From Natrialbaceae archaeon (GTDB lineage Archaea > Halobacteriota > Halobacteria > Halobacteriales > Natrialbaceae), in the NCBI GenBank assembly GCA_003552325.1, contig PUKM01000163.1:1-41141 (forward strand): DNA of 41,141 nt, in the 5' to 3' direction. Positions 18,237-27,405 of the stretch are shown one piece after another (position 1 is the first letter of the stretch; every line of letters begins with the position of its first letter). Position numbers and translations under genes: made by a program. The notes beneath the pieces were generated by a model. That model was not told the origin of the DNA. It did no database searches and saw only the letters and a program-made list of their open reading frames with translations.

Positions 18237-19193
18237 ATGGTACTCGAGACGGCACTGGGGGATCCAGTGTTCTGGATGGCCGCCTTCGCTGGCGGCGCGT
18301 TTGCCGCCTCGATCGGCGCGTTACCGGCGTTCGTCTTTACGGGATTCATGGTCATCGCCGGTGAAGCGCTCTTTCTTGCCGTCGAGGTCGATAGCGTCAC
18401 CGGCCTCGTCGGCTTCGGGCCCATCTTCGGCCCACACGTCTCGTTCGCAGGGGGTGCCGCAGCCGCGGCATACGCGGCGAGACAGGGATATCTCGAGGAT
18501 GGAAAAGACATAGCAAGCGCCCTCGGCACACATAACGTCGATGTGTTGCTCGTCGGGGGCATCTTCGGGGTGTTCGGATTTGCGTCCGTCGAACTACTGA
18601 ACTTCTATGAGTTCGGTACCGACAACATCGCGCTCATGGTGTTCGTGTCCGCACTCGTCCACCGTGTCGTGTTCGGCTACAGCATCATCGGGGAAATCAC
18701 CGGCAAGAACATCTTCGACATGACTCCTGCCGAACGCGGGGAAGAGAATGCTCCCGGAATCTGGCTGCCTTGGCAGTACAAACCGCAGGGCGTCGCCATG
18801 ATCGGACTCGTTGGAGGTCTGCTCGGCGGATTCATCTACCTCGAAACAGGCAGTGTCGTGTTGGTGTTCGGGATCAGTGCAGCCAGCCTGCTGTTCTTGA
18901 ACCTGGGCATCGACGACTTCCCGGTGACACACCACATCACCCTGCCCGGTGCAGTCGGCGCGTTCAGTGCCGCTGCGACGGGCTTCGGTCCGACCACGGC
19001 GATGGTCTTCGCCATCGTGTTTGGACTGTTCGGGGCGTTCATGGCCGAACTCTGTAACCGCGTGTTCTACGCCCACGGCTCGACTCACGTCGACCCACCG
19101 GCGTTCGGCATCGCGGCCTCTGGCCTGCTCGCAACGGTCCTGGTGGCTGTCGGCGTCTTCACCGAGACGTTCTGGCCCACCTTCGGACTCTAA
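18237..19193 (+). CDS. multi-TM membrane protein in glpK operon (candidate glycerol uptake protein, not MIP/aquaporin-like)
   Basis: 4 nt after glpK; many hydrophobic Gly-rich helices; no NPA motifs. Confidence 0.75.
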   Translation: MVLETALGDPVFWMAAFAGGAFAASIGALPAFVFTGFMVIAGEALFLAVEVDSVTGLVGFGPIFGPHVSFAGGAAAAAYAARQGYLEDGKDIASALGTHNVDVLLVGGIFGVFGFASVELLNFYEFGTDNIALMVFVSALVHRVVFGYSIIGEITGKNIFDMTPAERGEENAPGIWLPWQYKPQGVAMIGLVGGLLGGFIYLETGSVVLVFGISAASLLFLNLGIDDFPVTHHITLPGAVGAFSAAATGFGPTTAMVFAIVFGLFGAFMAELCNRVFYAHGSTHVDPPAFGIAASGLLATVLVAVGVFTETFWPTFGL

Positions 19194-19324
19194 GTGCGCT
19201 GACACACCCGCAGTCCTGAGCCGTCCGGAGACCGCCTCCGGGTTCTCGATTTGACGCGTGACGGGGTTCTGGGGGGAGCCCCGAAAAAAGCGTTTACTGG
19301 TGATCGTATCCGGTGAGCCCCTGC

Positions 19325-19879
19325 TCACTCAGTTGCCGGCTCCGGGGACTCACCCGCTCGAATCGTGACGACCGGGACGTCAGCCATCCTGACCACTTTT
19401 TCGGCAACGCTCCCGAGTAAGTACCGCTCGAGTCCACTGTGGCCGTGGGTCCCCATCACGATGATGTCGATGTCGTGTTCGTCGGCATAGTTGAGAATAA
19501 CCTGATGGGGTTTGCCGATGACGGTCACCGGAACGGTGTCGACATCACCGAACTCCCTTGCAATCTCTTCAGTCATGGTGGTGGCGTGATCCTCGAGTGA
19601 CTCCTGCAAGGCCCGGTGATCTTCGGCCATCATCCCCGTCTGCGAGCCGTCACCGCTGCCACCCATCATGCCGGACTGCGACGAATCGGCATCCTGTTTC
19701 ATCAACCCGGATCGAACGCCTTCAGTGCCGCTGCCGCCCATGTAGCCGAAATACCCGGAGTTGACGGCGTGTAAGACGTGGACGGTCGCGTCGTACTGTT
19801 CAGCGAGCTCTCGAGCGTGCTCGAAAGCGGCGTTTGCGCCACGGCTGCCGTCGGTTGGGTACAGTATGTTGGTATACAT
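19325..19879 (-). CDS. universal stress protein (UspA family) with Met/Gly/Ser-rich insertion
   Basis: MYTNILYPTDGSRGANAAFEHARELA; IIVMGTHGHSGLERYLLGSVAEKVVRMADVPVVTIR. Confidence 0.92.
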   Translation of the reverse strand: MYTNILYPTDGSRGANAAFEHARELAEQYDATVHVLHAVNSGYFGYMGGSGTEGVRSGLMKQDADSSQSGMMGGSGDGSQTGMMAEDHRALQESLEDHATTMTEEIAREFGDVDTVPVTVIGKPHQVILNYADEHDIDIIVMGTHGHSGLERYLLGSVAEKVVRMADVPVVTIRAGESPEPATE

Positions 19880-19998
19880 TGGTTTTCACTCCCAGGGAGT
19901 ATTCTCTACCACACCGAGTCCATTAGTGCTTGTCCCACTGTCATGGCTGATTGACCCCAAGTACAACAATTATGTCCCCACCGTGGATACGTCAGGCC

Positions 19999-20421
19999 AT
20001 GACAACGGTAGAGGACGCGACGCGAGTCAAACAGGTGGATAAGTGGAGTTGGGTGGTAGCCATGTCGGTGACGATTGCGCTCTTTACGATCAGTTTACTG
20101 GCAACGCTCGATGCCCAATTCAGCGCGGTCGCTGCCGCGGGGGCCGGCATCGGTGTGCAGTTTTTTTTACCGTATCAGGCCCGCATTTCCGCTGCGGCTA
20201 CGCTTGAGGGGGACACATCCAACGACGAGCCCGAAGACGGGGGAGTGCTTCACCAGGGGGCGATGGGCGGGGCACTATTCGTCACCTCGGTCGTTGCCGT
20301 GGTCGTCATGGTGTTCGAAGGGAACTCGACGACAGCGCTGTGGGTTGGTGGCCTCGTGCTCGTCGTCCTCTATGCCGTGCTGGCAGCCATCCTCGAGCAG
20401 GGGCCAACCCCACAGTCGTAA
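19999..20421 (+). CDS. membrane protein
   Basis: Hydrophobic segments VVAMSVTIALFTISLLATLDA, GGALFVTSVVAVVVMVF, LWVGGLVLVVLYAVLAAIL; internal ATG used. Confidence 0.6.
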   Translation: MTTVEDATRVKQVDKWSWVVAMSVTIALFTISLLATLDAQFSAVAAAGAGIGVQFFLPYQARISAAATLEGDTSNDEPEDGGVLHQGAMGGALFVTSVVAVVVMVFEGNSTTALWVGGLVLVVLYAVLAAILEQGPTPQS

Positions 20422-20483
20422 GTGGTTCAATCAACGCCCGTGTACACACAACTCTTATACCAGTTCGATGAATCGACTCTCGT

Positions 20484-20687
20484 ATGAATTGGCGGTTCAG
20501 GCTCGAGGCGCGAGATCGACGGAATCTCCTCATTATGACTGGGGTGATGGTGCTGCTACTGTTCGCCTACGCTGAGGGCTCACTCGAGGAGCGAGCACTC
20601 GCGTCCCTGGTGGGTGGTGTGTTCGCAGCACTCGTTTTCGTCGTCGTGACGGTCGTTATCAATGCGTACAAACCCGACCACTGGTAG
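20484..20687 (+). CDS. small membrane protein (67 aa)
   Basis: MNWRFRLEARDRRNLLIMTGVMVLLLFAYAEGSLEERALASLVGGVFAALVFVVVTVVINAYKPDHW; two TM helices. Confidence 0.6.
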   Translation: MNWRFRLEARDRRNLLIMTGVMVLLLFAYAEGSLEERALASLVGGVFAALVFVVVTVVINAYKPDHW

Positions 20688-20752
20688 ATTGTTAGACCGC
20701 TGTGGCAGGGTGAGATCAGTCACTTTTAGACCATACTCGGGCAACGTAGTGT

Positions 20753-21457
20753 ATGCCCCGTGACCCACCCATCGTCCTCGACATCGACGGCACCTTGACT
20801 CGCCCAGCGGGGTGGGGGATCGATCCCCGACTCATCCAGCCGTTGTACGAGTGGGATGGCCCAGTCGTCATCGCGACTGGCAAGGCCTTCCCGTATCCCG
20901 TTGCCCTCTGTCATTTCATCGCCATCCCTGAACTCGTGATCGCCGAAAACGGTGGCGTCGTCTACACGGGGGAAACGGTGGAATACGCTGGCGACCCGGC
21001 CGCTGCTCGAGCAGTCGCCGCTGCCTACCGTGATGCCGGATACGCCCTCGGGTGGGGTGATACCGAAACCGTCAATCGGTGGCGCGAGACCGAAATCGCC
21101 GTGAGCCGTGACCAGCCGCTGGCCCCGCTCCAAGCGATCGCATCCGAACACGGCCTCGAGGTACTCGATACTGGCTACGCGTACCACGTCGTCAGCCCCG
21201 ATACCAGCAAGGGGAGAGGCCTCGAGGTGTTGCTCGAATCCATCGGTCCCGATCACAATGCGGCGTTCGACCCTGCTGATGCGGTCGCCGTGGGTGACTC
21301 TGAGAACGACGTCTCCACGTTCGATCTCGTCGGACGGAGCTTTGCCGTGGCGAACGCTGATGACGCCGCGAAGCGTGCTGCTGGGACCGTACTCGAGGAG
21401 GCACACGCCGATGGAACCCTCGCTGTGCTCGAGCAGGTGAAGGGGTCAGTGCTGTAG
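20753..21457 (+). CDS. HAD-superfamily phosphatase, archaeal phosphoglycolate phosphatase-like
   Basis: IVLDIDGTLTRP (DxDGT), VVIATGKAF, VAVGDSENDVSTF. Confidence 0.85.
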   Translation: MPRDPPIVLDIDGTLTRPAGWGIDPRLIQPLYEWDGPVVIATGKAFPYPVALCHFIAIPELVIAENGGVVYTGETVEYAGDPAAARAVAAAYRDAGYALGWGDTETVNRWRETEIAVSRDQPLAPLQAIASEHGLEVLDTGYAYHVVSPDTSKGRGLEVLLESIGPDHNAAFDPADAVAVGDSENDVSTFDLVGRSFAVANADDAAKRAAGTVLEEAHADGTLAVLEQVKGSVL

Positions 21458-21551
21458 GATACGGTGGTGTCTCATTACCGAGGCGGTCGTCGCCTGTCTC
21501 CGCTTCAACACCACACGCCTTTTACTGGCAGCCGTCCAATCGCGTTCCAAC

Positions 21552-22583
21552 ATGAGCAATAGCGCCGAGCCGTCTGCCGGGGAGCCAGACCAGACCACTG
21601 ACGGGGCCACGGACGGGAATGAGGACGGACCACTGCAGGTCGACTCCCCCAACTACCACAACGTCAACCACACGGCAGCCCAGACCTGCGGCTGGACGGC
21701 AAACGCATTGCGTGGGGAAGGAAAATGTTACAAGAACATCTGGTACGGGATCGAGTCACACCGTTGTATCCAGATGACGCCCGTCGTCCGGTGTAACGAA
21801 CGCTGTGTCTTCTGCTGGCGCGATCACAACGGCCACGCCTACGAACTCGAGGGCGTCGAGTGGGACGACCCTGAAGCCGTCGTTGAAGCCTCCATCGAGC
21901 TTCAGAAGAAACTCCTCTCTGGGTTCGGTGGCAACGAACAGGTCCCACGGTCTGCCTTCGAAGAAGCAATGGAGCCTCGCCACGTGGCGATCAGTCTCGA
22001 TGGTGAGCCATCGTTGTATCCCTATCTCCCGGAGCTCATCGACGCATTTCACGACCACGACATTACGACGTTTTTGGTCTCCAATGGCACGCGTCCCGAG
22101 GTTCTCAGGGAGTGTGACCCAACACAGTTGTACGTGAGCGTCGACGCCCCCGAACGCTGGACGTTCGATCAGGTCGTCAAGGCGATGGAAGACGACGCCT
22201 GGGAACACCTCATCGAGACGATGGACGTGCTCGCCGAGAAAGACGAAACACGTACGGTGTTGCGGACGACCCTCATCGAGGGCGAGAACATGCGCGACCC
22301 GGACTGGTATGCTGCCTTTTACCAGCGCGCTGATCCCGACTTCGTCGAACTCAAAGCGTACATGCACGTCGGCCACTCTCGAGGCCGCCTCGACCGATCC
22401 TCGATGCCAGATCACGACGACGTCATGGCCTTCGCTCGAGAGGTCGCCTCCTACATGCCCGAGTTCACGGAAGTGAAGGGGGTTCCTGCTTCACGGGTCG
22501 CATTGTTGTCGAAGACGACAGACACGTGGGTGCCAAAACTGAAAAAAGACAGTGCGTTCTGGGAGCGAGACCCCGTGTCGTGA
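21552..22583 (+). CDS. taw1: tRNA 4-demethylwyosine synthase (TYW1-type radical SAM)
   Basis: CNERCVFCWRDHNG radical SAM CxxxCxxC, N-terminal Cys cluster QTCGWTANALRGEGKCYKNIWYGIESHRCIQMTP. Confidence 0.95.
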   Translation: MSNSAEPSAGEPDQTTDGATDGNEDGPLQVDSPNYHNVNHTAAQTCGWTANALRGEGKCYKNIWYGIESHRCIQMTPVVRCNERCVFCWRDHNGHAYELEGVEWDDPEAVVEASIELQKKLLSGFGGNEQVPRSAFEEAMEPRHVAISLDGEPSLYPYLPELIDAFHDHDITTFLVSNGTRPEVLRECDPTQLYVSVDAPERWTFDQVVKAMEDDAWEHLIETMDVLAEKDETRTVLRTTLIEGENMRDPDWYAAFYQRADPDFVELKAYMHVGHSRGRLDRSSMPDHDDVMAFAREVASYMPEFTEVKGVPASRVALLSKTTDTWVPKLKKDSAFWERDPVS

Positions 22584-22954
22584 GCGGTGGGCTCACGTTC
22601 GGCTCGCTCACTGTCACTTCCAACACGGGTCTTGGTTCGTCGGGGGGCGTGTAGAGGTGCCTACGAGATGGGGTCCGTCTCCGGCGACCGTGCTCGAGGA
22701 ACTGCCGTCAGAGACCATCGTCGCGTTTCTGGATGCCGACTCGAGAGGCGTCATCGCGACCTCGACGATGATGGGAACGAACTCCGAGCGTAAGATAGGT
22801 TCAGGACAGACGATCAGGAACGTGTTGCAGCGATCGAACGGTACATACCACGTGAACGCTAATTTGGTTGTAAGTAGCCGGGAACAAGCGTAACATTTTT
22901 GTTATCCATCACACATCCGATACGCTTAACAGGGGGTGACACGAAGACTCGCCT

Positions 22955-23659
22955 ATGCACCAGCCCGTCGGCACTGCCATCGGAAATGACGAGCGCGAGG
23001 TATTACGGCTCTTGGCGCTCGAGGGCGGCCTGGAAGGAGAGCTCAAAATCTCTTGTGGAGCACTGGCTGACCGCCTCGATGCCTCCAACCAGACGGCTTC
23101 TCGACGGCTCCAACGCCTCGAAAGCACGGGCTATCTCGAACGAGAGACGGTCGTCGATGGGCAATGGGTGACGATTACTGACGACGGCGAACACGTCCTT
23201 CGATCGACGTATGAGACGTACAAACAAATTTTCGAAACGGGGAGGACCGTCGTTCTCGAGGGCCGGGTAACCGGCGGCATGGGTGAAGGAAGCCACTACA
23301 TCTCGCTTCCAGGGTACAAGCGCCAGTTCGAGGATCGACTCGGCTACGAGCCCTTTCTCGGCACGCTCAATATCGAACTCGAACCCGACAGCGTTCGACG
23401 ACGACAAGCAACCACCGCTCTTGAGCCGATCCCGATCGATGGCTGGGAAGACGAAGACCGTACCTACGGGCCGGCAGTCTGTCTGCCGGCGGTCATCGAG
23501 ACTGGAGATGGTGAACGATACACTGACGCGCATACTATCGCGCCGGAACGCACCCATCACGATGAGGACAAACTCGAGTTGATCGCCCCTGAGAAACTCC
23601 GTGACGTACTCGGCCTTGCAGACGACGACCTGGTCACCGTCCACGTTGGTGATCGCTGA
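22955..23659 (+). CDS. ribK: HTH-domain CTP-dependent riboflavin kinase (RbkR-like)
   Basis: N-terminal winged HTH ([29 protein letters not shown]) fused to [40 protein letters not shown] riboflavin kinase domain. Confidence 0.93.
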   Translation: MHQPVGTAIGNDEREVLRLLALEGGLEGELKISCGALADRLDASNQTASRRLQRLESTGYLERETVVDGQWVTITDDGEHVLRSTYETYKQIFETGRTVVLEGRVTGGMGEGSHYISLPGYKRQFEDRLGYEPFLGTLNIELEPDSVRRRQATTALEPIPIDGWEDEDRTYGPAVCLPAVIETGDGERYTDAHTIAPERTHHDEDKLELIAPEKLRDVLGLADDDLVTVHVGDR

Positions 23660-24429
23660 TGCCGTCTGCTGACTCCGACGAGACACGTGAGAACACGAGC
23701 TCCGGCTCTTCGACGCACACGATGACTTCCTCCCCACCTGCAGAGACACCTATGAAGACGAATACGAACACCAACACGACCGATGCCCCACCGCTCGAGA
23801 CTGCCCTCCGTGCACTTGAGGCCGGCGACCCGGTACTCGTCCACGATGCAGCCGATCGAGAGGGGGAAACCGATCTCATCTATCCCGCTGGAGCGGTTAC
23901 ACCGGCAGCCGTTTCACGACTGCGAAACGACGCTGGAGGGTTGATCTGTGTGGCGTTGAGTGCCGAGGTCGCCGATGCGTTTTCGCTTCCGTTTTACGAA
24001 CATGCGATTGACCATCCGGCTGCTGGGGACCACGACCTGGGCTACGACGATCGCTCATCGTTCTCTTTCACCGTCAATCACCGGGACACCTACACAGGAA
24101 TTACGGACAAAGACCGGTCGCTAACGATATCGGCGCTGGCTGGTGCAGCAGCAGCTCCCTCAGAGACGACCTTCGCCGATGAATTCCGCGTTCCCGGCCA
24201 TGTCCACCTTCTTCGAGCGGCTCCAGGCCTCCTTTCACAGCGTGAAGGACATACTGAACTCGGCGTGGCACTTGCCGAAGCTGCCGACCTCCCACCTGCG
24301 GTGGTCGTTTGTGAAATGCTCGACGACGAAACTGGGGAGGCACTCACACCGGCAGACGCTCGTGCCTATGCAGAGCGTCACGACTTCGTGTATCTGGAGG
24401 GCGTTGACGTACGTACAGCCCTCCAATGA
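23659..24429 (+). CDS. ribB: 3,4-dihydroxy-2-butanone-4-phosphate synthase
   Basis: DAADREGETDLIYPA, DAGGLICVAL, FTVNHRDTYTGITDKDRSLTI, PGHVHLLRA, GHTELGVALAEAA; starts in ATGA overlap with ribK or at a downstream ATG at 23752. Confidence 0.95.
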   Translation: MPSADSDETRENTSSGSSTHTMTSSPPAETPMKTNTNTNTTDAPPLETALRALEAGDPVLVHDAADREGETDLIYPAGAVTPAAVSRLRNDAGGLICVALSAEVADAFSLPFYEHAIDHPAAGDHDLGYDDRSSFSFTVNHRDTYTGITDKDRSLTISALAGAAAAPSETTFADEFRVPGHVHLLRAAPGLLSQREGHTELGVALAEAADLPPAVVVCEMLDDETGEALTPADARAYAERHDFVYLEGVDVRTALQ

Positions 24430-24542
24430 AAACCGCCGTGTGAAGTGGTATTTCACGAGACGTAATGAATTCCATTGTCGGTTGACTTTTATGCCCTGGT
24501 GGTGAAGTACACTTGTTCAACTGAACACCTCAGTGTACCGCT

Positions 24543-24905
24543 ATGCAAACTGAACTATCCTCCACCAACGGCGACCACGATTCACACTACGACCAGGCAA
24601 ACGGTCGGTACACCTTCCGGTACGAACCCGAGGGAACAGCGACGATCACCACGACTATCGTGCACGCGCTGTCGAGCATTGCCAACGTCGACGTTTCCCA
24701 GGGAGAGTTTTCGCTGTACGATAGTATCGACCCCGATGCCCTCGAGCGCCTGTTTCGACCGAAAGCCGATGGCGAACTTCGCCTCGACGGACACGTCTGT
24801 TTCACCGCACTCGGTCACGAAGTCTACGTCTTCGCTAACGGCGACATTTTCATTTATCCGCCAACCGGCGGCGATCATCCGCTTCCCGATTCGGGCCGAG
24901 ACTGA
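24543..24905 (+). CDS. HalOD1-type output domain protein
   Basis: TITTTIVHALSSIANVDVSQGEFSLYDSIDPDALERLF...GHEVYVFANGDIFIYPP resembles the haloarchaeal HalOD1 domain. Confidence 0.75.
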   Translation: MQTELSSTNGDHDSHYDQANGRYTFRYEPEGTATITTTIVHALSSIANVDVSQGEFSLYDSIDPDALERLFRPKADGELRLDGHVCFTALGHEVYVFANGDIFIYPPTGGDHPLPDSGRD

Positions 24906-25042
24906 AGGGAACTTTTAGTGACTCTTTCCGTTAGCGATAGCCTTCACAGCGGATGCTCTCCTCTGAGCAGTCGGACCCATCGAGCGTGTACTACAACCGG
25001 ACAACGAGTAGGTATTTTTGCCTCGGCCTCGATGAATTGTGT

Positions 25043-25369
25043 ATGACCGTTATTGGCTTTCTGAGCACGGCACCCGTCACCGAGGAGAGTATGTCCGCAG
25101 AGGTAGCAAAAGCCGTCGATGCCCTCGAGGACTACGACGTCACGTACGAAACGACGCCAATGGGAACGACGATCGAAGCGGACTCGATCGACGAACTCTT
25201 CGGGGCGGCACAGGCGGCTCACGAAGCCGTCGATGGCGACCGCGTGAGTACGTTCCTCAAAATCGACGACAAGCGCTCGAGTGATGAGACAGCGGTGGAA
25301 AAAGTCAGGGCTGTCGAGTCGAAACTCGGCCGGGCCGCTCGGTCGGGGGTCGACACTCTCGAGCCTTGA
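25043..25369 (+). CDS. thiamine-binding protein (MTH1187/YkoF-like)
   Basis: MTVIGFLSTAPVTEESMSAEVAKAVDALEDYDVTYETTPMGTTIEADSIDELFGAAQAAHEAV. Confidence 0.88.
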   Translation: MTVIGFLSTAPVTEESMSAEVAKAVDALEDYDVTYETTPMGTTIEADSIDELFGAAQAAHEAVDGDRVSTFLKIDDKRSSDETAVEKVRAVESKLGRAARSGVDTLEP

Positions 25370-25631
25370 CCTCGAGGATGGGACCATCGAGCAGACGGCA
25401 CTGCTCGAGCACACGGGTGGCTCAGGCTTCGATGCGACAGCACTGACTATCTTTGTCCACAGCGACGGGGACCGTGTGGAAGTCGACGTCGACAGTATCC
25501 ACGAGGGGCCGTTCGAGGAAGGTGACACCGTCACCGTCGACCTGTCTGGTGAAAGCGAGTGGTACGCACTCGATTTAATCCACGAGGAGTATCACTCCCT
25601 CGGATTTGCCGAGCTGGACGTCGAGGACTAG
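25368..25631 (+). pseudogene. probable C-terminal remnant of an archaeal type IV pilin-like protein
   Basis: DLEDGTIEQTALLEHTGGSGFDATALTIFVHSDGDRVEVD...GDTVTVDLSGESEWYALDLIHEE resembles pilin C-terminal beta domain; no hydrophobic N-terminal helix or convincing start. Confidence 0.5.
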
Positions 25632-26182
25632 GGTTCGCCCTCGAGAACGAGTTCCAGATAAGACGTTCGAACTTGTTTTGCTGCATCGAGCCCGAGGCGC
25701 TCGAGTATGTGCGTGGCCCGCTCACGAGCCGCTTCGATCTCGGCTTCGGTCCCGACGTCGGTCTCGATTTCGACGAACGTTCCGGCACCACCGACGCGGT
25801 CTAGCGTGAGCGTGTAGTCGTCGTACCGGTAGCGTTCGCGGTCTTTTCGGACGACTGCCGCGGGCTCGAAGCCGAGTTTCTCGAGGGTCGCGTGCATCGC
25901 GGTTGCGTCCTCGAGTCCGGTTTCGTGTTCGGCCCTGGTTTTCGAGGCGGCCTCGAGGAGTGGCCCCTTGTAGGTGAGGCGTGTCGCGATTTCAGTCGTC
26001 CCATCGGCGTCATACTCCCGGCGAATGCGCAACGCTTCGTCAGTGTCTGGAAAGGATCGATGGGGGGCGTCGTAGTAGGTGTCTTCCTGCACGACACCGC
26101 CGAGGGGTGTTGCCTCGAGCTCCTCGAGACGCGTGCGAACGTCCTCGAGCGACGCAGGAAGTTTGAGTTCGACCTCGTACAT
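25628..26182 (-). CDS. CYTH domain / CyaB-like class IV adenylate cyclase family protein
   Basis: MYEVELKLPASLEDVRTRLEEL...QEDTYYDAPHRSF...EALRIRRE...LTYKGP...VRKDRERYRYDDYTLTLDRVGGAGTFVEIE. Confidence 0.92.
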   Translation of the reverse strand: MYEVELKLPASLEDVRTRLEELEATPLGGVVQEDTYYDAPHRSFPDTDEALRIRREYDADGTTEIATRLTYKGPLLEAASKTRAEHETGLEDATAMHATLEKLGFEPAAVVRKDRERYRYDDYTLTLDRVGGAGTFVEIETDVGTEAEIEAARERATHILERLGLDAAKQVRTSYLELVLEGEP

Positions 26183-26266
26183 ACCCGAAGGTCGGGGTGT
26201 GGGCTTATAGTAGTGATCCGAACTGAAAACGTCGGCCTTAAATGCGGACAGCGGGTCGTATCACGT

Positions 26267-27262
26267 ATGACTGAGGATCAGGAGGCCGACGCAGAGCCAG
26301 AATCCGAAGACGTAGCCGAATCGGCCGATGACAGTGAGGAGACCGCCGAAGAAACCGAGAGCGGACTGCAGGAGGGCGATTTCGTCAAGATCGCCTACAC
26401 CGCTCGAACGGTCGAAGAGGGCCAACTGGTCGACACGACTGACGCCGACGTCGCCGATGAGGAAGGTGTCGATAGCCAGGACCGCGAGTTCGCCCCACGA
26501 ACCATCGTCCTCGGTGAGGGTCACATCTTCGCCGGTGTCGAGGAGGAACTGCTCGGCAGCGAGGTCGGTGTCGAGGGTGAGGTCACGATTCCAGCCGAGG
26601 AGGCCTTCGGCGAGTACGATCCCGAAGACGTCGAGACGGTCAGTGCCGAGAAAATCGACGAGGACGACCGCTATCCCGGGGCTCACGTTCACGTCGATGG
26701 TCAACACGGCTACGTGAGCACGATCATCGGTGGTCGCGCTCGAGTCGACTTCAACCACCCGCTGGCAGGCGAGGACGTCGAATACAGCTACGAGATTATC
26801 GAAGCCGTCGACGACCGCGAACAGCAGGCTGCTGGCCTGTTCGAAATGTACCTCGACGTCGAGCCATCCGTCCACATCGACGTCGACGAGGTCGAAGAGG
26901 AGGTTCTCGTCGAACCGGACGACGAAGACGAGGATGACGACGAGGCAGACGCAGAACCCGAGTACGAAACCGAACTCGTCGAGAAGGAAACGCTGTACGT
27001 CGAGTCGACGCCACAGCTCACGATGAACCAGCAGTGGATGTTCTCGAAACAACAGATCGCCCAGGACGTCATCGACAAGGTCGGCGTCGACCGCGTCATC
27101 GTCCAGGAAGTCATCGACGGCATGGGCGGCATGGGCATGCCCGGCATGATGGGTGGCATGGGCGGCGCTGGCGGTGCCGACCTCGAGGCAGCCCTCGAGG
27201 ATGCTGACGTGGATGCCGACGAAATCGTCGAAGAACTCGAGGCTGACGCCGACGCCGAGTAA
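26267..27262 (+). CDS. FKBP-type (SlyD-like) peptidyl-prolyl isomerase with extended C-terminus
   Basis: GDFVKIAYTARTVEEGQLVDTT, RTIVLGEGHIFAGVEEELLG, IPAEEAFGEYDPE, DFNHPLAGEDVEYSYEIIE; Gly/Met-rich tail. Confidence 0.92.
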   Translation: MTEDQEADAEPESEDVAESADDSEETAEETESGLQEGDFVKIAYTARTVEEGQLVDTTDADVADEEGVDSQDREFAPRTIVLGEGHIFAGVEEELLGSEVGVEGEVTIPAEEAFGEYDPEDVETVSAEKIDEDDRYPGAHVHVDGQHGYVSTIIGGRARVDFNHPLAGEDVEYSYEIIEAVDDREQQAAGLFEMYLDVEPSVHIDVDEVEEEVLVEPDDEDEDDDEADAEPEYETELVEKETLYVESTPQLTMNQQWMFSKQQIAQDVIDKVGVDRVIVQEVIDGMGGMGMPGMMGGMGGAGGADLEAALEDADVDADEIVEELEADADAE

Positions 27263-27405
27263 GCGAGAAGAGTCGGCCCGGTTTCACGCTTGCATACAGC
27301 CGGTAACTCTTTTCACTCGGCGAGCTATCCACGGGAGCAGCACTCGCCTGAGCGACGTCCAAGTCCGCACTCGAGGAAGAAAGTGAGGGAACGACACCTG
27401 CCCGT

